Source: Piromyces finnis
Taxonomy: Eukaryota; Neocallimastigomycota; Neocallimastigomycetes; Neocallimastigales; Neocallimastigaceae
Reading direction: 5' to 3'
Length of the DNA stretch: 64,000 nt
Assembly (NCBI GenBank): GCA_002104945.1
Contig: MCFH01000006.1
Span: 558,001 to 622,000 of the forward strand
Shown: one piece after another, positions 40,638 to 57,284 of the stretch
How positions within the stretch are numbered: the stretch's first letter is position 1
Layout of the letters: each line of letters begins with the position of its first letter
Program-made: the position numbers and the translations under genes
Notes under the pieces: model-generated
Told to the model about the DNA's origin: nothing
Database searches by the model: none
Seen by the model: only the letters and a program-made list of their open reading frames with translations

Positions 40638-41384
40638 TGTAAATATATTTAATACTATTCTTATATTCTATTGTTTTTTATTTATTTATTTATTTATTTA
40701 TTTGTATTGTTTTTTTTTTTTTTTTTTTTTTTTTCCTTTATATTTTTCAATATAAATTATTGTTAAAATACAATTTTAAAGATATTCTTGTATTATTTTA
40801 CAAAAAGTATAAAAATATATAATGCTGCTGTATAAAGCTATATAAATAACATTTTTTTAATTAGTATATTAATATATATGATTTAATGATTTCTTTTTTC
40901 TTTTTTTCTTTTATTTTATCACTAATATTCATATATATTTTTATTTACTATATTAAAGAAAGATTTTTTTTATAAAATAATTGAATATTTTACAAAAAAA
41001 GTTAAAAAGTTTCGTTTTAAAAATGATTTCTTGTAAATTCAATATAACAAACAATAAATATTACATAAAAATAACTAAAGTATATATTTACAGTATCACT
41101 AAAAAAGAAATTTATTTTATTTTTTTTTTTATTTTGTTAAATTTATATTTAATAATTATTTAATTATATAGATTGACTTAACATTTATAAAGTTAATTTT
41201 GGATCAAATTTAGTATTTTTAGATTTTCCCCAAGTTTATTAAAGGAGACAATTTTTTGATTTTAAAAATTAGTTGAAAAAAAATTATTTGTAAAATAAAG
41301 ATTAAATATAAAAGTATTAAAACAATATAATAAATAATAAAATATACATATACGTAAAATTTATTTTAAATATTATAAAGTATA
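40638..41384. other. Intergenic
   Basis: A/T-rich spacer with a TTTA run and poly-T near 40680-40735. A 60-codon frame at 40981-41163 starts at TTG and is not supported as a gene. Confidence 0.55.
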
Positions 41385-41568
41385 ATGAGGATTAATAGAG
41401 CCTTTGGTTCTTCATTTGAATCAATACCCAGAGAAACAAATAATAATAATAATAATAACGGCATAAGGTTTTCATTTAGTAATAATGATAATAACAGCAC
41501 AGGATTTACATTTAATAATAATAATAATAATAATAATAACAATAATAATAACGGCAGAGGGTTTTCAT

Positions 41569-41601
<33 letters not shown>

Positions 41602-41669
41602 TCTTTGGTTTTTCATTTGGATCAACATCAAGTGGAATAAGCAGTAACAACAACAACAACAACAACAAC

Positions 41670-41709
<40 letters not shown>

Positions 41710-44432
41710 GTAATAGTAGTAGCAATAATAATAATAGTAGCACCACCACCAATAATAACAACAATAATAATTTCATTAATATTAATCTATTCCCAGAAAC
41801 TGAAAAAAGAAATAAAATTATTGATTATATAAAAAATGATGATTTATCTGGCTTAAAAAGCTATATTGAAGATGATGCTAATAATGTTCATTTAGATCAA
41901 TTAAACATACCAAAGAAGTTCGATTTTATTATAAATGCTATACAACAAAATGCATCTAATAGTATAATTCAATATTTACTTCAACATCCATGTTACAATT
42001 CTATTAATATCAAAATCCCACATATTGTACATACTGATACACCTCTTTTTACCGCCATAGCCAATAATAGATTTGATTTAGCTGACTTATTTATAGCTAA
42101 TTATAATTTAGATATTAATCAAGAAAATGATATTATTGAAGATTTGAATCAAATTCATTTATTAAATTACAAAAATTTAAGATATATTTTGAGGCATGGT
42201 TATGACAAAAATAATATTACTAATAGTATGATCAAATCATTAATATCACAATTTCCATTTTTAAATAAATGTCTGAATATTATTTTTGAACATTTCATAT
42301 TTGATAATACATTCATTTTAAATTTATTAACCTATTATAAAAATAATAAGCCCTTATCGAAAGATAGCCTAAATGGGTTAATAAATAATGAAAAAGGTAA
42401 AATTAAGTTTGATTCTGATATTTATAAGTTTGCAATTGCTAATCAAAAATATGCCTACCTTAAAGTTTTATTTGAAAATGATTCAAGTTCAATGGACACT
42501 CTTATATTTAGAACTTTAAATTATGATCTTTTAAAATACGCAATTAAAATTAATAACTTAGATTTTGTTAAAAGTATATTAAATTATAATATTTATTCTT
42601 TTAAAAACATTCTTTCTGAGTTAAGTGAAGGAGCAAAATTCAATTGCAATGTGGAAATTCAAGAATTGTTAATAAAAACAGCCTATAAAATTGCTTTTAG
42701 TACTGTATATGGAGATAGAGATAATGATAAATCGATAACTAATGAAGTTATTAATGATGATGATACTAGTAACAATGAAAGTCCTAAAAATATTTCAAAT
42801 AATACTAGTACAAAACCGGTAACTAATGTTTCAGTTAGTGAAGACCCAGTAACTAGTACAAAACCAAAAATTACTTATTCTTTTAGTAATGTATTACCAA
42901 CTACATTTGATCAATCTTCACAAAATAATTTAAACAACAATTTGAATGATACATCTAATAATAATAATAATAATAAAGAAAAAGAAAACGATTCAGATTA
43001 CGTTTTTAATAAGCATATTAATTGCATATTAAATACAGTTATTAAGACAAAAAATATAAATTTAGTTAAATATTTAATGGAAAACGATGAATTTCGAACT
43101 ATTGATTTAAATATCAATGATATAAATGAAGAATATACAATTAACGCTGCTCTCCAATCCAATGATCCTGAAATAGTTGAGTATTTGTTAAAGCATGGTG
43201 CCGATAGTAATACAAAAAATTTAAATGGCAATACATTACTTTCTCAAGCTATTCAAAATAATCAATATGATATTGTAAAATGTTTGTTAGATTACAATGT
43301 TAATGTTATGGAGAAGGATGTAAATAACAATTATCCTTTAATAAAAGCAATTCATGCCAATAATCTTTACATAATTCAATTATTAATTATGTATGGAATT
43401 AAAAATAAAATAGATTTGAACTGTTTAGACGTTAATGGAAACACCCCTTTAACATTAGCCTATCGTCATGGTTATTTTGAACTTTTTAGAGTACTTGCTA
43501 AATTTCTAAATATAAATATGAAAGATTGTAATGGCAATACTCCATTATACTATGCCATTCTTAATAATGATGAAAAAATAATAAATGACTTATGTACTTT
43601 AGGAGCAGATGTAAATTACAGAAATAATGATGGTTACTCCATTTTAGATATAGCATTAACTAGTGGTAATAAAAATATCTTTTTAACCTTATTAAAACAA
43701 GCAAATACTATTCAATTAAATGAATCTAACCAAAAAGCAGAAGCACTCATAATTACAATTATGAAAACACAGTTAAGTCTATATACTATAAATGACAAAA
43801 TAATTATAATTAAGCAATTAATTGGCAAAGGAGCTAATATTAATGCTGTTGATACTACTGGAAATTATACGCCTCTCGTATTAGCTGTTCAAAATCGATC
43901 TCTTGAATTAGTGAAACTCTTAATTGAGAATGGAGCTAATGTTAATTTTGTTAGTAAAAATTCAAGCATGAGTATTTTAATGCTGGCTATTAATATAGGT
44001 GAAATTGAAATTGTAAAATATTTATTAAAATGCAATGCCAATGTTAATTATATCAATAGTGCTGGTAAATCACCATTAAAAAATGCCTTGAAACAAGAAA
44101 ATCATTTGATATTCTTAACTCTGGCAAAAACAAACATAAAAAGTATCAAAGGCAATTTATTAATTCCAATAATTCGAAAAGGAAACTTGAAAGTTTTAAA
44201 AGAATTGATAAATTATGGATTAGATATAGATACCATAGTTGAAAACGGCAACACTTTATTAGCTCAAGCTATAATAGATAGACAAGTGTCAATTGTTGAT
44301 TATTTAGTTGATAATGGGGCCAATGTTTTTAGTGTTAATAGTCATGGTAATACTATTATGGATCTCTGCAGAAATAGTATTATGAATAGTAATAATAATG
44401 TTTACATAAAAATTCAAAAACTATGTGGATAA
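41385..44432 (+). CDS. Ankyrin-repeat protein with N-terminal FxF/poly-Asn region
   Basis: A single exon of 1015 residues. The first ~130 residues are poly-Asn broken by short aromatic motifs (IRFSFSN, TGFTFN, RGFSFN, FGFSFGST), similar to the FG/FxF repeats of nucleoporins. A Ser/Thr/Asn linker near residues 445-535 has another (TYSFSN). Ankyrin-like helices are found at ~140-430 (degenerate) and ~545-1000 (clear). Examples are VEYLLKHGADSN, GNTLLSQAIQNNQYDIVKCLL, GADVNYRNNDGYS, VKLLIENGANVNF and DYLVDNGANVFSV. Ankyrin arrays bind other proteins. No enzyme domain, signal peptide or membrane helix is visible. Large ankyrin families are common in anaerobic fungi. A nuclear-pore or condensate link from the FxF motifs is inference only. 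Confidence 0.85.
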
Positions 44433-45131
44433 GCTATTTTAAATTATTATTAGACCTAATAATAAACATAATAATAATAAACATAATAATGATAATAATA
44501 ATAGATGGATAGTGATGATAGTAATAATGACTTTTAACCCTCTTTTTAATTAAAGTTTAACATTAAAAAATTGATGAATTTGATGTTTATAACGTTACAC
44601 AAAAATGCACAATGTTTGTTTACTTTTTTAATTTAATTAAAATTAAATTTTTTATATTTTTTTCTTAATTTGAATAAACCATAAAATTCTTAATTTTAAT
44701 AATTATCAACAAGTAATAAGCTTTTATTAATATTTACACTTTTGGGAAAAAACATGGTATGGAGGTTAATTAATGATTAAAATTTATGTTATTTTATTAT
44801 AAAATCATATTGTAAAGGATATTCTTTTTAATATATTTTATTATAGAATATATAAATAAAATGAAAAAGTTTTGATCCTATTATAGATTTATTTTTTAAT
44901 TGAAATCACCCCACTAAAAAACAAATTAAAAAAGAATATTATAAGTATAGCAATAAATAGCAATAAATCAATAATTTAATAAAATATGACAATATGACCT
45001 TCTCATTAATTCATCATCATCATCAATTCTCATAATAGAATTCCTTATTAAAAGTGTATCTATAATTAATTAAAAATAAGTAAATATATAGTTATAGTCA
45101 ATAAATTTAAAAATAGAAAAAATATATACTA

Positions 45132-45132
<1 letters not shown>

Positions 45133-45184
<52 letters not shown>

Positions 45185-45186
45185 GT

Positions 45187-45277
<91 letters not shown>
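45133..45277. repeat. (ATT)n followed directly by (ATTT)n
   Basis: About 17 ATT units, then about 23 ATTT units. Two different periods sit side by side with only a TTG at the junction. Confidence 0.95.
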
Positions 45278-45278
<1 letters not shown>

Positions 45279-45550
45279 TAAAATAAATTTTTTTTTTAAC
45301 ATTTTATTCTATAATTTTCTATTTTGTTTTGCTCTTTTTTTTCTTGTCAATATCACCAGAACAAATCAAATAATCTCAAAAAAAAAAAAATTCAAAATTT
45401 AGCATTAGATTAGCCGCAGTTTAAATCATTGTTCCTTGAGGGTAGTGGTTAATTTTCAATTCAAAATGAACTAAAAATCATTCAACACCATTTATTTGAA
45501 TTGAAAATAAAAATAGCATATTACAATATAATGTGATTTATATTATATTA

Positions 45551-45699
45551 TATATTATTTATGTGTTTTATCCATACAAGAGTACATCACATGCCCTATT
45601 TATAATAGATTGATCTTGTGAATATATTATTTATGTACATTTATACATATAATAATGTATTACATGTCTTATTTATATAGAATTTGATCTTGTGAATGG
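45551..45699. repeat. Diverged two-copy tandem repeat, about 73 bp
   Basis: Copies at 45551-45622 and 45623-45699 share TATATTATTTATG at the start, ACATG(C/T)C(C/T)TATTTAT in the middle and TTGATCTTGTGAAT at the end, with small indels between. Confidence 0.75.
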
Positions 45700-47494
45700 A
45701 CTTTCTCCTAACATATATATTAAAGATAACATGAGTTTTGTTATTAATACAAACAAATAGTATTATAATATATTAAAATATTAATTATTATTTTTAGTTT
45801 AATTTAAAAAGAATATACTAAGAATTTACTTTAAATATATTACCAATATATTAAATAAATTCATAAAAATGATATGATGACTTTTTAAAGTTATTAATAA
45901 AATAACGTTTTTATTTAAAATATATTACAATATAATACATAATATATTATTTTAATTTCTTTTTGTTTGTTTTATTTTATAAATTTTAATTCTAGTAAAA
46001 AAAAAAGATAAATAATTATATATATTATATATAATACATTATATTCTAATATATTAGAAAGGTTTCTCAATTGAAAATATCAAATGTTGATTATAAAAAA
46101 AAAGAAAAATTTTAGATTAAATAATTTTAAAAGATTAATTTTTCACTTTCAGATAATTTTTATTATTAATAATAATTAATTATCATTCCACCATTTTTTA
46201 ATTGTCAAAAAAAAAAAAAAAACTATATAAAATTCTCTTTTTCTTATTTTTAAAAGAAAAAATAATAAAATTCTATTTTTCTTCCTAAAAAAAAAAAAAA
46301 AAAAAAATTAACACCAATGTTAATCTAAAAAATCAACATTCAACAACAACAAAAGTAATTGTGTTTTTTTATATTATAACATTGATAAAAAATTGTAATT
46401 GTTATAATATTTAAAAATACTTTTTTTTTTTTTCTACTCTTTTTCAAAAAATAAACTCAGAAGAAAAAGGATAAATGAATGTAAATATCAAGAAAATAAA
46501 TCTTTAAACTTTTTTATATCAAGAAAAAAAATAAACGATAATATAATACTATTAATTATTTTAAACGACTATACTAAATTCATACTCTTTATAGAATTAA
46601 AATTCACATTGTATATAATATACTTTTATCAAATATTTTCTCCTTTGTCTTTTAATTTCAAATTCAATTTTATTTTTAACCAGTATTATTAATATTAGAA
46701 TAAATCATTTATGTTAACATTATCTATTTCATATTATTATTTTCTTTTTTGTATTTCTCGTCTCGTTATTTCAATTATTGTATAATACAACAAACTATAT
46801 ATATAACATTTTAGATAATTCGGTAAACCTTTATATTCATTTTCAGTAATAAAAAGATAGAAAAAAAGGACTTTTTTTAAAAAAAAAAAGATAAAACCAT
46901 AGTATTATCTGCGAAAAAAATTGCATATCTCAGTAAAAAGAAAGGTCAAAATAAAGGAATAATAAGCTCTTATCGAAAAAAAAAAAGTAAGAAAAAGGAA
47001 AAAAGAAAGTAAAAAATTTAAAGGTAAACCTACACAAATGAATAAAGCATTATTTTATTTTTACTATAATTATAATAAATATTAATTGAGAATAATAATA
47101 ATGTATATATGTTTTTCTCAGTTATTATTTGTGAACTGATAAGATTTAAAATACCCTTTTTCAATATATATAGTTTTATAATAAAAATAAATTTTATTGT
47201 AAAAAATTTTTTATATGAAAAAATGAAAAAATTTACTAAATTTATAATAATTATATAATATTTTTTATATATTTTAATTAATTTTTAATATGTTTTTAAT
47301 TATATTTTTTTATTCTTGTCCTTGAAAAAAGAAAGGAAAAAAAAAGTTGAAAAGAAAGCAAGAACTTTGAAAAAAAAAAAAAAACTTTAATTTTTTTAAA
47401 CATTTCAAAGAAAGTTTTTTTTTACTATTGTTCAATAATAATAAAAAATATTTCAAAGAAAATTATTATAGTTCAATCTGACCAATAAGAAAAA

Positions 47495-49785
47495 ATGTCA
47501 AATTATCAAACTTTTGATTCCGTGAACAAAAATTCACAAAATTCCCAATTACCAAATTCTTTATCTAATAGTAATTTAGATAATAACATTCAAAGAGATC
47601 GCTCATCTTCAATTACATCCTTAGAAGATGTTATAATCAATGATCCAGGTTATAATGGTTCAACATTTTCAAGTGTTCTTACATTATGTAATACTATTTT
47701 TGGAGCAGGAATGCTCACTATTGTATGTCTATTTTTGTTATTCGTATACAAATATTATTAAAAATTACTTTAAAAAGAAAAAATACAAAATACATATGCT
47801 ATGAATAATTTTAATTAATTAATATTTATATTAAACATTTTATATAGCCTTATGCTATTTCAGTCATAGGTTTAATTAATGGTATTATTGCGATAGTCGT
47901 ATTTGGATGTTCATCATTATTTACCCTTTGCCTTCTTGTTTCATGTGCTAAAGCTGTTGGTGGAAGAAATGTTTCATTCTTTTCAATTTCCGCATGTACT
48001 TATCCAAAAATTTCAATTGTATTTGATTTAGCTGTTGGAATTAAATGTTTTGGTGTATCAATATCGTATCTTGTTATTATTGGAGACTTGGTAAATTAAA
48101 GATATCCATATTTATTATATTATAAAATAGTTTAATGATATATAAAGATGTCGATAGGTACATTTAACTAAACTATTATTATTAATATATTATTATACTA
48201 TCAATAGTTACCAAAAGTAACCCTCGGTTTATTCCCTAATATACCAAAAGATTCTGTAACCCTTACTAGTTTGTTTTGGATTACTATGAGTATGCTTATA
48301 GTTGTTCCATTATCATTCCAAAAGGTAAACCTTTGAAATAATAATAATAATAAATATATAAAGATTATTCATATTACTTTTTATTAAAATAATTAAAAAA
48401 AAATTTTTTTTTTTTTTTTATAATTTTGTAGTCATTAAGTTCTTTAAAGTATGCTTCAACAATTTCATTAATATCAGTTAGTTATATTGCTATTTTGGTA
48501 GCGTACTTCTTTTTCAGTGGTAGTAGACCAATGAAAAATGTTGATAATGATATTATACCATTAATGTTTTCTTCAAATTCCACAGATAATTCACAGTACA
48601 ATGCCCTTAATGATATTGCTTACTTTAAATGGTCATTAAATTTCTTTAGAGTATTACCAATATTTGTATTTGCCTACACATGTCATCAAAATGTAAGTAA
48701 AAAAAAAAAAAAAAAAAAGAAATATTAAATTTTCAAATAATATATATATAAATGTAATTACTATTTGTTTAATTATAAATATAATTAATATTTAAATTAT
48801 TTATAAATATAAATAGATTTTAACTGTTTTTAATGAAATGAAAATCACTTCAAGACGTAGAGATAATCGTCAGAAAAAAGCTGCAGTATCTTCAATAGTC
48901 TCAATCATTATAGCTATCAGTGTCTATTTAACTATCGGTATTACAGGTTATTTAACCTTTGGAAGTAAAACTAAATCAAATATTATATCCATGTATCCAC
49001 CATCCAATAAATTAGTACTTACAGCCCAACTTTTATTAGCTCTTATGGTGTGCACATGTTTTGCTTTACAATGTCACCCAGCAAGAAAGTCCTTTGGAAA
49101 TGTTATTAATTATTTAAGAACAATAAAGAAGCGTAGTGGATATGAACCACTTTTACAAACTGAAGGATCACCAATAAAAGAAGATAATAATGATGATAAC
49201 AATGATGAAAATAAGCCATTACTTTTTAAAACAAAGTCACAACCTCTTATTACTGCACCTTTACTAATTAAAAAGGAATCTCAAGAATCATTAAACTTTG
49301 CCTCATCTTCAGTTTCTACTACCGAAACTTCAATCATTAATTCTATATTAAGAGAACCAAAATTAGAAATAAGTAAAAGTTTAAACGATTTGGATAATAT
49401 ATTAAAAAACAATAAATCATATCAATATCAAAATAATTCAATTTCAATTTCAATTCCACCAGCAATTGTTAATACCAACTCTATCGAAACCCAATCTTTT
49501 GAACTTTCAAATACTTTACATAATTGTATAACATCCATTATTTTAATATTAACCTATACCATTGCTTGTTCTGTAAAAGATCTTAGTACTGTTCTTGCAG
49601 TAGTTGGAGCTACTGGTAGTACAACTATATGTTATATTCTTCCTGGATTACTTTATTATAAAATTAAAAAGGATGAAAGAGGTGATCAAAAATCAACATT
49701 TATAATGAAATTAGCATTAGTAATTTCTTTTGCTGGTATTTTACTTATGTGTAATTCATTATTCTTTATTTTTGCCAAAATTTAA
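47495..49785 (+). CDS. Amino-acid transporter, AAAP/SLC38 (vacuolar AVT5/6-like)
   Basis: Exons 47495-47722, 47848-48090, 48208-48324, 48432-48692 and 48817-49785, all phase 0, give 605 residues. After a Ser/Asn-rich cytosolic N-terminus, the signature GAGMLTIPYAISVIGLINGI matches helix 1 of the AAAP family. Further helices include VVFGCSSLFTLCLLVS, CFGVSISYLVIIGDL, LFWITMSMLIVVPLSF, SLISVSYIAILVAYFFF and FRVLPIFVFAYTCHQNILTVFNEM (the conserved F-x-C-H-x-x motif). Then come IVSIIIAISVYLTIGITGYLTFG, LLLALMVCTCFALQCHPAR and three C-terminal helices. A 110-residue hydrophilic insert (residues ~385-495) separates the last helices. It probably exports neutral amino acids from the vacuole or takes them up, coupled to H+ or Na+. 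Substrate is not evident. Confidence 0.88.
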
Positions 49786-51672
49786 ATTTTAATATATATA
49801 TATATAATTTGTATATATGTATTTTTGTATTTTTTTGATTCATTATAAAATATTTTTTAATTTATTTTCCTTTTTTTTTTTTTTTTTTTCATAATTGACA
49901 AATATTATTAACCCTTTATTTGTAATTTCAATTGAAATTAATTATAATGGGACTAAATAACACTTTTTTTTTTTTAAAAAAAAAAATGTTAATTACACTA
50001 CTATTTCCTTCCCTTTTATTTATTAAAATATATATTTATTTCTTTTTTTTTTTTCTTTTTAAAAAAAAAAAATACATATCTACCTAAAACGAACACTTAA
50101 TATTGGAGGAGTGTTTTGTGATTCAGTTTTATAAAAAAAAAAAAAAAAGTAATAAATATTATTATTTAAAATGACATAAAAAAAAAAAACCTAATGAATT
50201 ATTTAATTTTTTAAATAATTCAATAAAAATTGTAATAACAATTCAAACAGACCTTTTTCTTCCTTCTCTTTCAACCATAATAATTATTAGCAAAAAAAAA
50301 AAAAAAAGAATTTGGTGTATTTTATTTTACCAGTTATTTCCAAATTTAAAATAAATAATTTTATAGAGAAACTAAATAAATAAATAAAAAGTATTAAATA
50401 AATTATAATAAATAAAGTTTTATTTTTGTATCAAATATGAAAAAGTAAGGTTACACAAATATGAGTTAGGTGGTTGTTACTTTTTTTGTTAAACGATTTA
50501 AAAGGCTTTTTTTTTATAATTAATTTCTAATTAAGGAAATGCTTTTTTTACATAAAAAGAAATGCATATTTAATTTAAAAGTTTAAGAGAACACACCTTT
50601 TTTTTTTTAAAATAATAATAATAAAAACATTGATAACAGTATAAATTATTATTTTTTATATATTAATATAAAATATATCATATTATATAATCAATAAACA
50701 GCAGCAGCATTTATACTATATTAATTCTATTTGATATGATTAAATTAAGAAAAAAAAAAACTTTTTAGTTATTATTATTAAATCATCAATTTCAATTAAA
50801 ATCTAAAGAATTTCCCAAAAAAAAAGTAAATGTCAATTTATTTTAGGTATTAATTCTTGGAAATTCATTCAATCTCAGCATAATATTAATATTTATAACA
50901 TGACATAGATTTTTTTTATCAAAATATTGCATTACTTTAATATTCATATTAATAATTTATTGCATATACATTCATACTTTTTTTTTTTTTTTGCGAATCT
51001 TCTATTTTATTTATAATCCACAATTTATAATTTTAGTTAAAATGGAGATTCTAAAATAAAAAAAAATAAAATCTTGCATAAAAAAGCAGTCATATTCATT
51101 TTTAGTTATACCAAGAAGATGTTAATATGTTTATATTAAATATATAAAATATAGTTGGAATTACTAGGACTATGAATATATCAATTATCATGGTCAACTC
51201 ATATTATTTGACTCTAACCCTTTCAACTAAAATAATGAATAACTAAATAATGTTATTGATATATTATATATTATATTTATATAGAATTAATATAATATAT
51301 TATATATTAATATAACTAATATATTAACCTAACAAAAATTATTTGTGGAATAAGAAATTTTAATAATTATAGTGCTTAAATTTTATCCATATAAATATAT
51401 ATTAGAATAAATTGTAATATATGATATTTTAGATTATTGGTAGTGTAACACAATTTAATTTACATTAATATAACATATAATCTATTTTAATATATTATAC
51501 CAGTAACATTATTTTTTTCAATATTATATTAAATAATAAATTATGCCTACATTTAAATTAATAATTTATTTAATATTAAAATATATTATATTTGAATATA
51601 CATATTAATATAATGATAGTACAAATATAAATTAAATTATATATAATAAAGTTTGGAAATACATTTAAATAA
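49786..51672. other. Intergenic, nothing recognised
   Basis: About 1.9 kb of A/T-rich spacer with poly-A/T runs and TATA-like stretches. No exon or repeat worth naming was seen. Confidence 0.55.
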
Positions 51673-51813
51673 ATGGATTTGTTTTTTATATTAAAATTTC
51701 TAGTTTTATTTATAGGATCTATATATTATAGTGTTAACCGCGCAATAAATAAAAAAATTGAAATCTTAAAAAGAGGTACTTTATATATTAAAGTTTATTT
51801 ATTATTATTTTAA
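51673..51813 (+). CDS. Possible 46-residue membrane microprotein
   Basis: An ATG in an A-rich context opens a 46-codon frame, MDLFFILKFLVLFIGSIYYS followed by VNRAINKKIEILKR and a hydrophobic end. One membrane helix followed by a basic amphipathic segment is plausible, and its middle is G+C-richer (AACCGCGCAAT) than the flanks. A donor-like GTACTT after AAAAGAG could instead make it the first exon of a longer gene, but no matching second exon was found before the PAK gene. Family unknown. Confidence 0.35.
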   Translation: MDLFFILKFLVLFIGSIYYSVNRAINKKIEILKRGTLYIKVYLLLF

Positions 51814-52754
51814 ATATATGATGTAAATTGATAATAAATTGATAGTTAAATATATAGATTATTAATTTTTTTTTTTATTTAATTATTTATTTATATCCAT
51901 TTTCTAGTTTAATTTTTTTTTTTTTTTAACTTTATACTTTTGTTAAAAAAAATAAGATTTTAAAAAAAAAGGAAAAGTATTTTTTTTTTTTTTTTTAAAA
52001 TTTTATATTTTTTTAAAATAAATAGATAGATTAAAAAATAATAAATAACAAATAATAAAAGAAAAAGAACAATAAACAAGTATATTTGTAAACATAATTA
52101 AAATTATTACGATAAAAAAATTTTAGTTATGTTTATAAATTATTAGATTTTATAAAACCAAAATAAACAACAACATTATTAAAAAACAGCAACAATCCAA
52201 AAATAAAGGAAAATACAAAATACAAAATAAAAAAAAAAAAACATCTACAAAAAAAAAAACCCCTACAAAATATATTGTTTTTAAAAATTACAAATATTTT
52301 GCTTCCCCCGAAATTTCAATATTATTTTAATAACAATAATTAATAATTTAATTTTTTTTTATAAATACAATTGTTATAAAGTAAATCTTTTTTTTTTTTT
52401 TTTTAAATATAATTATTATAAAGTAAATCAAATAAGAAAATTCTTTTATAATACAAATATTAAAGAAAATCAAATATGAAAAACTAATTTATTATTTCTT
52501 GTTAAAATTATAATTATTAATATTCCTAAAATATCATAATATAAAATATCGAAAAATCTTTAAACCAATCGAAAATTATAATAGTATATAGAATAATAAT
52601 TTTACAAAAAATAAATAGACTTATACATATAATAAAATTAATAAAGGTAAAATATATTATTTATTTATAATATATTTAATATAAAAAAAAAAACAAAATA
52701 AAAATTAATAAATACATTAATAATAAATAAATAAAAGATATAAAGAAATAAAAA
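51814..52754. other. Intergenic, promoter side of the PAK gene
   Basis: A/T-rich with many A and T runs. No gene or specific control element was recognised. Confidence 0.5.
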
Positions 52755-56034
<3,280 letters not shown>

Positions 56035-56379
56035 TCACATTAAAATATTATAAAATTTAAGAAGTTTTTTTTTTATTATAATTTATTGTATATTTTAATG
56101 TAACCCATTATTTTTATTAATACTATAATTATAAAGTCAAGACTATTTAAGAACTCTACTATCAAGATTTAATATCTTATCAAAATTTACCCAGTAATTG
56201 TCAATATTAAGAGGAATAGATATTTTTCTTCAAAACTATTACCAATATATAAAATATTGTTGAAAAAAGAAAGAAAAAAAAAAAAAAGAACAGAGATAAT
56301 AATATCAAAAAAAAAAAAAAAAAAAGAAAAAAAACCATAACAATTATATATATATATATATATAATGTTAATTTAATTA

Positions 56380-56897
56380 GTAAAAAAAAAAAAAAAAGTA
56401 AATAAATAAATATATATATTATAAATAAATATATATATATACATTCATATAACTTATTTAAATTAGTAAAAATCAAAAAATAATCTGAATCAAAAAATAA
56501 TCTGAACTAAAAAAGAAAGAATACAAACAAACAAACAAACAAAAAAAAAAAAATTAGAAACCCATTTTTATATACATTTGTAATAAAATATTAGTAATAT
56601 TTATAAATATTTTTTTTATATTGATGTTAATATTAAATGTAAAAAAAAAAAAAAAAGTAAATAAATAAATATATATATTATAAATAAATATATATATATA
56701 CATTCATATAACTTATTTAAATTAGTAAAAATCAAAAAATAATCTGAATCAAAAAATAATCTGAACTAAAAAAGAAAGAATACAAACAAACAAACAAACA
56801 AAAAAAAAAAAATTAGAAACCCATTTTTATATACATTTGTAATAAAATATTAGTAATATTTATAAATATTTTTTTTATATTGATGTTAATATTAAAT
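56380..56897. repeat. Perfect tandem duplication, 259-bp unit
   Basis: Copies at 56380-56638 and 56639-56897 read identically by eye, including A-run lengths and the AACAAACAAACAAAC stretch. Identity implies a very recent event, or an assembly duplication. Confidence 0.9.
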
Positions 56898-57012
56898 AAA
56901 GTATATTTATATATATAATATAAAATAAATTCTTAAAGTTTCAGAGAGTTATATAGTTATATATTTTATAACATTTATTTTATTAAGCTTGATGTTAAGA
57001 AATTTTTAACTT

Positions 57013-57284
57013 TTAACTTTTTTTTTACTATATATGTTTTCTTTGATTAAAGTTAAAAAAAAAAAAAAGGGATTGATGTAAAGTTAGATTGAAAATTTTT
57101 TTTACCTTTAAATTGGAGATTTTAAAAATCATGTTATGTGTAAGAAAATTAACTTTTTTTTTACTATATATGTTTTCTTTGATTAAAGTTAAAAAAAAAA
57201 AAAAGGGATTGATGTAAAGTTAGATTGAAAATTTTTTTTACCTTTAAATTGGAGATTTTAAAAATCATGTTATGTGTAAGAAAA
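57013..57284. repeat. Perfect tandem duplication, 136-bp unit
   Basis: Copies at 57013-57148 and 57149-57284 match fully by eye, including a 14-A run and GGGATTGATGTAAAGTTAG. Confidence 0.9.

Larger units (their letters stand above)
44433..47494. other. Intergenic with microsatellites and a diverged tandem repeat
   Basis: About 3 kb without exon-like sequence. It holds ATT/ATTT arrays at 45133-45277 and a diverged two-copy repeat at 45551-45699. The purine-rich stretch just before 47495 is typical of 5' regions here. Confidence 0.5.

Noticed and set aside
40981-41163. 60-codon frame after the Gag-like gene
   Set aside because: Starts at TTG and its composition fits random A/T-rich DNA.
38200-41384. 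LTRs flanking the Gag-like gene
   Set aside because: No direct repeats with TG...CA ends or target duplication were noticed on scanning both flanks. A self-alignment would be decisive.
45405-45460. tRNA-like stretch (GAGGGTAGTGGTTAA)
   Set aside because: Resembles a D-arm, but no acceptor, anticodon or T-arm pairing could be drawn on either strand.
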